Translations under genes and position numbers: made by a program
The notes under the pieces: model-generated
Database searches by the model: none
The model's input: the letters and a program-made list of their open reading frames with translations, nothing else
What the model was told of the DNA's origin: nothing
Source: Flavobacteriales bacterium UBA5040
Lineage (GTDB): Bacteria; Bacteroidota; Bacteroidia; Flavobacteriales; Weeksellaceae
Direction: 5' to 3'
Length of the DNA: 64,000 bases
Assembly (NCBI GenBank): GCA_002415135.1
Contig: DIBY01000011.1
Coordinates: forward strand, 1 to 64,000
Part shown: positions 1-7,134 of the stretch, piece after piece
How the letters are laid out: each line of letters opens with the position of its first letter
How positions within the stretch are numbered: the stretch's first letter is position 1

Positions 1-19
1 CACGACGCTCGTCCGATCT
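1..19 (+). other. Illumina adapter remnant at contig edge
   Basis: The first 19 bases match the 3' end of the Illumina TruSeq universal adapter (CACGACGCTCTTCCGATCT) with a single mismatch at base 11 (T to G). This is untrimmed sequencing adapter, not biological sequence, and it implies that base 1 is the physical end of an assembled contig. The following bases up to 282 contain no gene I can support. Confidence 0.9.
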
Positions 20-282
20 TATTTGTCAATTTTAGCCTTGGACTGGCTAGTTCCTAAATTTCTACGACGCAAACTTCTGACTGATTTATTTTCAATTGTT
101 TTCCAGATAATAATCGCTTCCGACCGGATTCCCGAAGGGAAATGGGGGACATAGTTGCGATTCTAGAAGTAACAATAAACTTTGTCGAAGTAATTTCATC
201 CCGAATTTTAAAAAAGGTATTTTTGCAGACTTTAAGATTTTAAAAAGAAATTTAATCTTCACCGCTACCTGAAAGAAAGAAA

Positions 283-678
283 ATGATAAAAACCTCTGCA
301 CTCAATAAATCCATCAATCTATTAATTGTCGTCCTCCTGAGCATTGCCTTATATTCTTGTGGCGCACACGCCGATGCTGCTCGCTCTTCTTATCAATCTA
401 CAACAGTTTCTTATTACGCAAACAAATTTGGTGGTAAAAAAACTGCAAGCGGCGATGTTTACAGACATTCCAAAATGACGGCCGCTCACAAAACCTTAGC
501 TTTCGGCACCAAAGTAGAAATCATCAATATCGAAAATTCAAAGAAGGTAATGGTAACAATTAATGACCGAGGTCCACTAAAATCAGGCAGGGCCTTTGAT
601 TTGAGTCAGGGTGCTTTCAAAAAAATAGGAAATTTGAACGTTGGGATTTTAAAGGTGAAATATAAAGTGTTACGATGA
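283..678 (+). CDS. rlpA: RlpA-like double-psi beta-barrel lipoprotein
   Basis: A 131-residue protein with a lipoprotein signal: a hydrophobic stretch of residues 11-24 ends in the lipobox LYSCG, with Cys26 as the lipidation site. The rest is one double-psi beta-barrel domain of the RlpA family. The family signatures are visible: SYYANKFGGKKTASG near residues 43-57, AAHKTLAFGTKVEI near 68-81 and INDRGPLKSGRAFDLS near 95-110. RlpA proteins bind or cleave peptide-stripped (denuded) peptidoglycan at the cell envelope; short Bacteroidota versions lack the SPOR domain, as here. The essential-looking Asp in NDRGP is present. Lytic transglycosylase activity is inferred from the family and not shown for such short forms. 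Confidence 0.88.
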   Translation: MIKTSALNKSINLLIVVLLSIALYSCGAHADAARSSYQSTTVSYYANKFGGKKTASGDVYRHSKMTAAHKTLAFGTKVEIINIENSKKVMVTINDRGPLKSGRAFDLSQGAFKKIGNLNVGILKVKYKVLR

Positions 679-804
679 TGACTGTAAGGCAACAAGGTTT
701 GCAACAGTCCTTATCTGGGATTGATTATTTTGCTTTAAAGTAAGACTCCACGTGCGGACGTGTAAATTTTGTAAATAGTTGAAAACGAGTATGGTTAATG
801 TTTA

Positions 805-1200
805 TTGGTTTTTAATAGGCTGTATAGCGAAAAACCTAATTTTTCGCTCAAAATTTCTAAACTTAACCGTTTAGGAATTTTCTTTTATAACGTTGCTTCG
901 TCAGATTTCTACAATTGGATTAGGATCATATTGAAGCAAGAACAAAAGAGAACTAACAACCACGAGGACAACATTTGGGAGGAACTGGTTATGCTTGCAA
1001 ATTGCCACTAGAACTCGGAATTTTCGACGAAGCAACATTGTTTGAGAAATTTTGGTTTTTGATGGAATCTAAACGGGTTTACCGGATTTAAAAATCGACG
1101 AAGTTGAATTTGAGAAGCAAGCGAAAAAAACGACTTACAGCAATGACTGCATAGCCTTTAATTGGCCTTATCGATCCTATTGTTACTTTGATTAAGAGTT
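805..1200 (+). pseudogene. Frame-broken gene remnant, unknown family
   Basis: Coding-like sequence continues through three frames. Bases 805-1011 read in one frame and end in a stop. A second frame gives a protein-like stretch from about 984 (GTGYACKLPLELGIFDEATL and onward) to 1091. A third continues from about 1079 (LPDLKIDEVEFEKQ and onward) to about 1193. The two frame changes are short-range, as in a decayed gene or in low-quality sequence close to a contig end. I do not recognise the protein. The stretch from 1200 to 1556 is AT-rich, has many stops in all frames, and shows nothing else I can support. Confidence 0.35.
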
Positions 1201-1556
1201 TGAATACGTCGAATCACTATGGTAGGTTTTATGCACGATGCTTTAAGGTATACTAGAACATTATCTTTACAACTTTTGAGAAAAGGTAATGATTAATGGT
1301 GAAAAAGCAAATTCAGCTACTTGAAAATTGGAGTGCTGTTTACATATACTTAGAAGTATTTTTCTTATTTTGAATGAATTTTAGCATTTTATAAAATTAC
1401 ATTAGTGATATTTCAAGTGATTAATATTAATCTGAAATGCTCTAGTAATAAAATTATTAAAATCCTTAGTTAATATTAATCTGAAGTTGCGATCAAAAAA
1501 AATCTATGGAGATTTTAATAAATGCATCAGTAATATTCTTCATAGATTTCGTTTAT

Positions 1557-2150
1557 TTAACCAACCACCCAAAGCAAAACCTGCTGATCGCTTTTTTGAA
1601 TTTTTCGGTCAATAAATTTAAAAGCGCCTTTTGAAACGGCAGGACAACCTCTGCTTTTCCCGATTTTTCTGGGATAAACTTCTTTATTGGGAACGTACTT
1701 AGATGGGTGCAGTACGATCATTCTCCGCACCGCGTTACTGTTGGTTGCATCCTTGCCCTCAAGCTGGTATTTAAAACCATAATTCAGGCTGACCTGTTTG
1801 TTGGCTGCAACCACGTATTTTCCAAGAGAAGAGGAGTAACTTTTAGGATCGTTACTGAAAGTGACATTATCTGATTTGCACTTTTTGCCTGATCCATGCA
1901 TAGTAAGAAATGAATTGGTCACTTTTTTCTTCTTAAAATCCCAAATGTAAAGCCGGTCTTTTCCAGAGTGAAGAGATAAGTCAACCAATATAAAAAAATC
2001 AGTGGAGAGCCCATTCTTCTTAGCATATTTTAAGGCGGAATCAGCTTGTGTATTATAGTTTTTATAAACCTTTGATCGCATTTGCTCCTTCTTTCCACAA
2101 CTAACAATGATGAGGAATAGTGCGATTAAAAAGTACAAGTTTTTATTCAT
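1557..2150 (-). CDS. L,D-transpeptidase catalytic domain lipoprotein (YkuD_2-like)
   Basis: A 197-residue protein. The N-terminus is a lipoprotein signal with lipobox IVSCG (Cys18). The remainder resembles the murein L,D-transpeptidase catalytic-domain family common in Bacteroidota: MHGSGKK near residue 84, the conserved IVLHPSKYV near 146 and the active-site motif SRGCPAVS near 166-173 with the nucleophilic Cys169. Family members form or exchange cross-links or anchors on peptidoglycan in the periplasm. Length is usual for the family. It stands alone on the minus strand, about 100 bases downstream of the ADP-ribosylglycohydrolase gene. Substrate is not predictable from sequence. Confidence 0.85.
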   Translation of the reverse strand: MNKNLYFLIALFLIIVSCGKKEQMRSKVYKNYNTQADSALKYAKKNGLSTDFFILVDLSLHSGKDRLYIWDFKKKKVTNSFLTMHGSGKKCKSDNVTFSNDPKSYSSSLGKYVVAANKQVSLNYGFKYQLEGKDATNSNAVRRMIVLHPSKYVPNKEVYPRKIGKSRGCPAVSKGAFKFIDRKIQKSDQQVLLWVVG

Positions 2151-2258
2151 ATAAATATTTATTAATCATCTTTGGTGTGGTCCACTTCAAAGGAAACCAG
2201 GAAGAATAACAAAAATATAGTAAGTTTAGACATACCTCATTATTAGGGTGTTTTTTGA

Positions 2259-3056
2259 TTACCGATTGTATTTTGAATCAAATTCTACCATAATTTCGAT
2301 AAATTCTTCCGGTAATTTTTGTATAACAAAATCTGCAATCTCTTGTGGCATTTCTTTATAATAGGCCATTGCGATCGCTCCTGTTATAATCCCAAGCGTA
2401 TCAGAATCTCCACCTATTGATATTGCATTTCTGATCGCATCTTCATAATCGGTACTTTCTAAAAATGCTTTTACGGAGTAGGGGGCAGTACCTTCTGCGC
2501 TAACATCGAAAACATAATAATCCCTAATTTCATCCAGCGATTGTTTGATCATATATTCAGGAAATTTCTGATCCAAAATATCTCCGATTTCTTTTTTATC
2601 CCTTCCTGATTTTGCCATAAAAATAGCTAGTGAAATATACTTCGCAGCATTATAGGACTCTGGGCAATCGTGAGTCGGCGCACAGGTCTCTACAGCTTTT
2701 TGAAAAAGCTCATCTCTGTTTTTAGCATAGAAACCAACAGGTGACACTCTCATTACGGATCCCTTTCCGTAAGATTGATAAGGCTTCCTGTCAGTATTTA
2801 GAAGCCAGTTTTTAAATTTCCCACCATAACCTCTTCCATGAAAATATTTCCTGCCAAAATTCCATAGATTTTCAGAAAAGTCTTTGTTTTTTAAAAGCGC
2901 ATCTGCCACTGCAATTGTCATCACTGTATCATCCGTAAATTTAGAATTTTCAGGATAGAGGTTGAAGTCTTTGGTTTTTACATTATTGAATTCGTAGGTC
3001 GATCCGATGATATCACCGGCTACAGCTCCTAAGAGGATATTGGTATTCAAAATCAT
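2259..3056 (-). CDS. ADP-ribosylglycohydrolase family protein (DraG-like)
   Basis: A 265-residue single-domain protein of the ADP-ribosylglycohydrolase fold. The N-terminus GAVAGDIIGSTYE (residues 10-22), the metal-binding FTDDTVMTIAVADAL (about 40-54) and the C-terminal GGDSDTLGIITGAIAMAYY (about 215-233) are the binuclear Mg2+ site signatures. Such enzymes remove ADP-ribose from proteins or nucleic acids, or hydrolyse related ribosyl compounds. It is the last gene of a minus-strand cluster starting at 6857 and lies 35 bases behind the N-formylglutamate amidohydrolase-like gene. No ADP-ribosyltransferase partner is recognisable in the cluster, although four genes there are of unknown fold. 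The real substrate is unknown. Confidence 0.88.
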   Translation of the reverse strand: MILNTNILLGAVAGDIIGSTYEFNNVKTKDFNLYPENSKFTDDTVMTIAVADALLKNKDFSENLWNFGRKYFHGRGYGGKFKNWLLNTDRKPYQSYGKGSVMRVSPVGFYAKNRDELFQKAVETCAPTHDCPESYNAAKYISLAIFMAKSGRDKKEIGDILDQKFPEYMIKQSLDEIRDYYVFDVSAEGTAPYSVKAFLESTDYEDAIRNAISIGGDSDTLGIITGAIAMAYYKEMPQEIADFVIQKLPEEFIEIMVEFDSKYNR

Positions 3057-3091
3057 TTTTAGTTCCCGTTAAAGAAGTTCAAGATACAATT

Positions 3092-3856
3092 TTAGTTGGT
3101 AATTTTTAAAGAGTCGAAGTATATTTTCATACCCTTACAAAATTCCGCAACAACGTTTTTAATTTGCAGGTAGTTATCTGATTTTTCATTGGTAAGTCCT
3201 TTCAGGTAAAGTTTTCGGTTAATTTCCAGCATGATCGACTGCACCTTTTTCTCTTTTTGATAAAATTCAATCGGTACAATAGAACCTGCATACGGCCAGT
3301 CAATTCCTACTGAATATCCCTTGTCATTAAAGAAGGATTGAGAATATTCAGTTAGCTCAGGACGGGTATGAAAAGCATCTGTTCCGATATTAAAATCGGG
3401 TCGGTTCGGGGATTTATCCAGACTTCTGTTTAAGGGTATGTTAGGAAAAGAATGACCATCGATAATCAACGCTTTGCCATTTTCCTCTAATTGATTTCTG
3501 ACCGCATTCGCAAGCTGACTGTGATGTGGCCAATAATAGTCATTTAGAATTCGATTCCTTAATTCCGTGCTAACATTTCTAATTGTTTCTCCATTATCAC
3601 TTTTCGTGTAAAGTACACCCATCCCAAACTGCGCCATCAACTCTTGTTCATCATCTGAAAACCGTTCGGGGTCGCAGAAAATTCTTGAAAATTCAGCTTT
3701 AATGATCATATCACTTTCCGACGAAAATAAATCGTCGGTGTACCAGTCGGTTAACTTTAAAATCTCTTGATCAAGGATGTCATCAGAAACAATGTATCCA
3801 TCTTTCAAAGGAACGTGCGTTGAAGAATGGGGGATATGTAGAATTGTCTTTAACAT
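3092..3856 (-). CDS. N-formylglutamate amidohydrolase-like protein
   Basis: A 254-residue protein of the FGase (HutG-type) zinc-amidohydrolase family. The N-terminal LHIPHSSTHVP motif (residues 6-16), DGHSFPNIPL around 138-147 and IMLEINRKLYL near 214-224 match the family. Classical members hydrolyse N-formylglutamate at the end of histidine degradation, but no hut gene is nearby. Many stand-alone Bacteroidota homologues have no tested substrate. Five bases separate it from the small gene upstream and 35 from the DraG-like gene downstream, so co-transcription is likely. The formylglutamate role is therefore unproven here, while the fold assignment is firm. Confidence 0.85.
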   Translation of the reverse strand: MLKTILHIPHSSTHVPLKDGYIVSDDILDQEILKLTDWYTDDLFSSESDMIIKAEFSRIFCDPERFSDDEQELMAQFGMGVLYTKSDNGETIRNVSTELRNRILNDYYWPHHSQLANAVRNQLEENGKALIIDGHSFPNIPLNRSLDKSPNRPDFNIGTDAFHTRPELTEYSQSFFNDKGYSVGIDWPYAGSIVPIEFYQKEKKVQSIMLEINRKLYLKGLTNEKSDNYLQIKNVVAEFCKGMKIYFDSLKITN

Positions 3857-3861
3857 AACAT

Positions 3862-4119
3862 TTATTGTATTTCTGCGCTTTCGAAAACAATTTTTCCGTT
3901 TACCTGTTTTATTTTTCTGGCAAGTCTTAAGGTATTTTTAGTGATAATTAAACTGCTGTCAAAATCTCTTCTTAGAAATTCGTACCTCATTGCATCTAAA
4001 TATTCTGCTCTTGCATTTCCCCAGGCCGTAATTCCTACCTCGTGATTGAACATTTGGATAAGTTTTTCATCCCTTGCAATCGCAAATCGTTCTTCAAATT
4101 CTTGTTCTCTCATTATCAT
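3862..4119 (-). CDS. Small conserved-looking protein of unknown function
   Basis: An 85-residue, charged, predicted mostly helical protein with no signal peptide or membrane segment. I do not recognise the family. It opens with MIMREQEFEERF; a second ATG two codons later is an alternative start. The gene ends five bases before the N-formylglutamate amidohydrolase-like gene, which implies a shared transcript. A role tied to that enzyme or to the DraG-like hydrolase can be guessed only from position. Confidence 0.7.
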   Translation of the reverse strand: MIMREQEFEERFAIARDEKLIQMFNHEVGITAWGNARAEYLDAMRYEFLRRDFDSSLIITKNTLRLARKIKQVNGKIVFESAEIQ

Positions 4120-4177
4120 AATTATGGGTGCATTTTTTTTTACTGATTTATAAATTCTTTTTATGAAGGGTAATTAA

Positions 4178-5050
4178 TTAATTATTGAAATATGCCAGGC
4201 GGACTTTCTGTCCATTTTTAATTTCATAAATGCCCAAACCTGCTACATGTCCTGATAATTGACTTTTCCCCAATATCGCTATTTTACAGCCTTCCAGTTT
4301 CTCATATTGTTCTGGTGATAATCGCGGCGTAATGCCAAACTGGGTTCCGACAAATAAAGGTACTCGTGAATCTTTTGGGTTTAAAAAAACGTCCATTTGA
4401 ACGTCCCAAGTTTCTTCAAATGAAAAATTTTGACTAATAATAATTTGAGTTAAAGTTTTTAGTCTAATACTACCGTATTCTTTGTCTTTCGATAGTGCCT
4501 GAAACCATTTCCTTTTGCTCTTGGCTTCCAAAATTTCGTCACTTATCAAGCTTTCAGCATTATTTTCGTGTACCTCATTATATACGCGTTGATAATCTTT
4601 TGGAGATAGATAGTTAATATCCAATTTCCGTCGTGTGATAAGGTTAACAATGCTTCTGCAAAAACTCTCTCTTATTCTTTTACTGATATAGTTTCCGGGA
4701 TAACCGTGCAAATATTGTCTGTATTTCTCTTGGGCATATTCATTTACGGTCTTTTCACACCGATCGTTACCATCAACACTTATTTTTAGTTCGGGATGAT
4801 TTTTTGATTCTTCCAGTATCGCTTCATAATTTGAAATTAACTGATGATATAAGAGGAAAAATACACCCACTACATCTATCTTCAATCCCTTTGGACTGTA
4901 TTCTTCCAGGTAAGTGTCATCATTAAAATATTCAAATTTCATCCCGACGAATGGATAAATAAACTCGCCTTCAAAATAATCATAGGTATCGGCTGTTATT
5001 TTGAAAATAATTTGATGCTCTAAAATAGTGGTGATGATTATTTTTCCCAT
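4178..5050 (-). CDS. Hypothetical protein, 290 aa
   Basis: A soluble 290-residue protein without signal peptide. I do not recognise its family. The N-terminal half is rich in Phe and Tyr (for example DTYDYFEGEFIYPFVGMKFE near residues 21-40). The C-terminal third, from about 230, is beta-rich with Gly turns (GKSQLSGHVAGLGIYEI near 260-276), possibly a small separate domain. It sits in the middle of the minus-strand cluster, 58 bases before the 85-residue gene and 62 bases behind the 126-residue gene. Base composition matches the neighbours. Confidence 0.72.
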   Translation of the reverse strand: MGKIIITTILEHQIIFKITADTYDYFEGEFIYPFVGMKFEYFNDDTYLEEYSPKGLKIDVVGVFFLLYHQLISNYEAILEESKNHPELKISVDGNDRCEKTVNEYAQEKYRQYLHGYPGNYISKRIRESFCRSIVNLITRRKLDINYLSPKDYQRVYNEVHENNAESLISDEILEAKSKRKWFQALSKDKEYGSIRLKTLTQIIISQNFSFEETWDVQMDVFLNPKDSRVPLFVGTQFGITPRLSPEQYEKLEGCKIAILGKSQLSGHVAGLGIYEIKNGQKVRLAYFNN

Positions 5051-5112
5051 GGTGTATTTCTTCGCTGTTTATAGTATTAATTTGTGTGTCTCATGTGAAG
5101 CATAACTTACCG

Positions 5113-5493
5113 TTACTTTATTTTGGGATCTGTCGCATCATCAGCCTCAAGCAGGACATTGCGGTCGCTGAATTCTATTAAAATCCTGTTCTGAGAGAAA
5201 ACTTCCATCATTTGGGCTGCAAGATTTAAAACCGTCTTCCTGAATGTTTTTTTGCCTACAAGCTGTTTTGGATAATTGATGAACTTCAAGGCAAGATGCT
5301 TTTCTGTAAGGTTTCCGCATACAAAATCAAATTCATAAACTGCCGGACAAAACATCAGTTGATGATCTGCAGTCCTTTCTAATTGCCACCGCTTGATGAA
5401 TTCAATATAATCCGCCTTCTTATAATACACACCACTATATTTTTTTTGAAGTCCGATATTAATAATTCCCGTGTACATTTTTTTATTTGTCAT
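5113..5493 (-). CDS. Hypothetical protein, 126 aa
   Basis: A soluble 126-residue protein of unknown family. It is basic and aromatic in the first half, with two isolated Cys residues (FCPAVYEFDFVCG near residues 48-60), and ends in an acidic tail (EADDATDPKIK). No signal peptide or membrane segment is visible. It lies 18 bases behind the 232-residue gene and is the third gene of the cluster counted from the structured leader at 6868-6989. Confidence 0.7.
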   Translation of the reverse strand: MTNKKMYTGIINIGLQKKYSGVYYKKADYIEFIKRWQLERTADHQLMFCPAVYEFDFVCGNLTEKHLALKFINYPKQLVGKKTFRKTVLNLAAQMMEVFSQNRILIEFSDRNVLLEADDATDPKIK

Positions 5494-5511
5494 AATTTGA
5501 AATTTTATATC

Positions 5512-6201
5512 TTATAAGGTGAAATTTTTACAATTTTCTTTCCACCATTCTTTTATTTGCTTGTCAAATTCTGTCCTTATACCGGTATGAAAATCCAGGT
5601 AAAGATTTAATTTTTTATTATCAGAAAATTCATTAAAAAGCCTGCATCGTTGCTCGTCCAGTAATTCGTTCATGTTAAATCGATCCATTTTCCTTATACC
5701 CATCACCAAATAAATAAATTGTATAGGAAAACTTGACTTGTCGAACGCTTTCCCATCAATAAAAATCATCTGCACCATATCGTAAATTCTTGATCTTAAA
5801 CTCACGGTGATATCCCTTGGTATAAAGCCTTCTAATATCTTTTCTGTGTACAGTATGCTAACTACAGATTTTGCATTTTCATAATCTGATTGATCGAACA
5901 GTTCTGCAGGTCCATCACCCATTTTCTCATTGTTGAGCGGTTGATTTTTTCTTTTGTAAATCCACCGTGCTGCATAATATAACCCCTCCATCAGATCATT
6001 TATTTTCCTTATTTTTTCGTCAAAACTGTATCCTTTCTCAAAATATATTTCCGCATTTAATTGATAGGGTATCAAAAGGTGCAGGTCAATAAAATTATTG
6101 TCATCAGATTGGTTTACCGCACATATTTCCAACGTGGTTCCATAATCATCTAATATTGTTTTAGTGTACAGTTGTTTGCATTTTTGTTCTATTTTCATCA
6201 T
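5512..6201 (-). CDS. Hypothetical protein, about 229 aa
   Basis: A soluble, helix-rich protein of unknown family. The open frame extends to a TTG at 6210 that overlaps the upstream gene by four bases. I prefer the paired ATG codons at 6201 and 6198 just downstream. Visible traits are an aromatic amphipathic helix near residues 70-80 (EGLYYAARWIYKRK) and a Trp-rich end (KEWWKENCKNFTL). Five bases or fewer separate it from the preceding gene, so the two are probably translated from one message and may be a protein pair. Confidence 0.7.
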   Translation of the reverse strand: MMKIEQKCKQLYTKTILDDYGTTLEICAVNQSDDNNFIDLHLLIPYQLNAEIYFEKGYSFDEKIRKINDLMEGLYYAARWIYKRKNQPLNNEKMGDGPAELFDQSDYENAKSVVSILYTEKILEGFIPRDITVSLRSRIYDMVQMIFIDGKAFDKSSFPIQFIYLVMGIRKMDRFNMNELLDEQRCRLFNEFSDNKKLNLYLDFHTGIRTEFDKQIKEWWKENCKNFTL

Positions 6202-6206
6202 AATCC

Positions 6207-6857
6207 TCAATTTGTTATGTCCAAAAATTCCTGTTGCAGAAACCAGTCGTATTTTCCTTCTCTTCTCGTAAGAATTTTTTCCGCCAGCAATTCAATCCTT
6301 TGGTATTCATTTTTCTCCAGATATTCTTTCAGGTCTGCTTCTAATTCTGAAAAGATGGATGGTTGTACATTTTCAGTGAATCTAGTTCTGATGTCAAGAT
6401 CAGCACATTTGCCGTTTTTGATGAAGTAGTGGGAGAGAAATCTGAATATTTCTTCGCTTGCATTCCCATTGAAAGAATCGGTAAAAGTGGTGAAGTGATT
6501 TTTCATAAAAATTTTCATCAACTCCTCACAATTGCGATGATAGTCTTCAACTTTTTTATTATTAAATTTTTCCAGGGTTTCCAGAAGTATTCTGAAATCA
6601 GAACCAATCTCGTCTTTCTGACTCTGGATAATTTTACAGAGATCATACGCCTGTTCCAACAAGGTTTTTACAAACTTATTTTCAGTAGGTTCACTTGATT
6701 GATTTAGAACGCCTTGTAAGATAAATCCTTGATAAGGTGAAATCATTTGCACTTCTGCCAAATCCGGCAACAAAAAGTTCACATTTCCGATAATCCGGAA
6801 ATTTCCTTTCTCAAAATAGAGGATGCTGTTTTTCATATAATTGATTGGTTTAATCAT
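6207..6857 (-). CDS. Hypothetical protein, first gene of minus-strand cluster
   Basis: A 216-residue soluble protein of unknown family; the first 40 residues look beta-rich (FRIIGNVNFLLPDLAEVQMI) and the rest helical. A second ATG eight codons in (MKNSIL) is an alternative start. It is the first gene after the structured RNA at 6868-6989: the start codon lies only 11 bases beyond the 3' arm of the closing stem, so folding of the leader could control its translation. Its stop codon lies within ten bases of the next gene. Confidence 0.72.
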   Translation of the reverse strand: MIKPINYMKNSILYFEKGNFRIIGNVNFLLPDLAEVQMISPYQGFILQGVLNQSSEPTENKFVKTLLEQAYDLCKIIQSQKDEIGSDFRILLETLEKFNNKKVEDYHRNCEELMKIFMKNHFTTFTDSFNGNASEEIFRFLSHYFIKNGKCADLDIRTRFTENVQPSIFSELEADLKEYLEKNEYQRIELLAEKILTRREGKYDWFLQQEFLDITN

Positions 6858-6867
6858 TATTAAAAAA

Positions 6868-6989
6868 CATCAGGAGCGAAAAAATAATTATGAAATTACC
6901 TTTTATTTTGGCAGGATCTGCCCTCATTCTCTACCACCGTGGAGGGTTAACTCTCGGTTGGTGTTCTGCATTTGCAGAAACTCCTGATG
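6868..6989 (-). ncRNA. Structured RNA leader, unassigned class
   Basis: Read on the minus strand, this 122-base element is closed by a perfect 9-bp stem: CATCAGGAG at 6989-6981 pairs with CTCCTGATG at 6876-6868. Inside lie three more helices: TTCTGC/GCAGAA (6979-6964), a compound ACC-A-ACCG / CGGT-GGT stem carrying an inner GAG/CTC, and GGCAG/CTGCC with a three-base loop (6922-6910). A TTTTTT run follows the closing stem, and the ATG of the first cluster gene comes four bases after the run. A TAAGTTTG promoter box lies just upstream. The layout is that of a 5' leader RNA (riboswitch-like, or a processed small RNA). I do not recognise a named class; the helices are seen directly, the role is inferred. 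Confidence 0.6.
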
Positions 6990-6998
6990 ATTATGATG

Positions 6999-7006
6999 CA
7001 AACTTA
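6999..7006 (-). promoter_or_regulatory. Bacteroidota -7 box (TAAGTTTG) for structured leader and cluster
   Basis: The minus strand reads TAAGTTTG, a full match to the Bacteroidota -7 consensus TAnnTTTG. Transcription would begin a few bases downstream, near 6990-6993, just before the 5' arm of the closing stem of the structured RNA. No good TTTG -33 box is seen at the usual distance, so this is a partial promoter match. Confidence 0.45.
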
Positions 7007-7134
7007 TGAAAAATATTTAGATTCTAATACATTTCTCCATAAAACCAAAAATCTATTCTAATTATTTATTCAGAAGTAAAATGCCATATATTGGCGTAGT
7101 CAATTTTCATCTTTGTATTCTAAATTAATACAAG

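Noticed and set aside
92..301. Minus-strand frame of 69 codons
   Set aside because: It is low-complexity, overlaps the start of the RlpA gene on the other strand and has no recognisable features.
6868..6989. Retron-type msr/msd RNA, because of the flanking inverted repeat
   Set aside because: No reverse transcriptase gene is encoded nearby, and the position directly before a start codon fits a leader RNA better.
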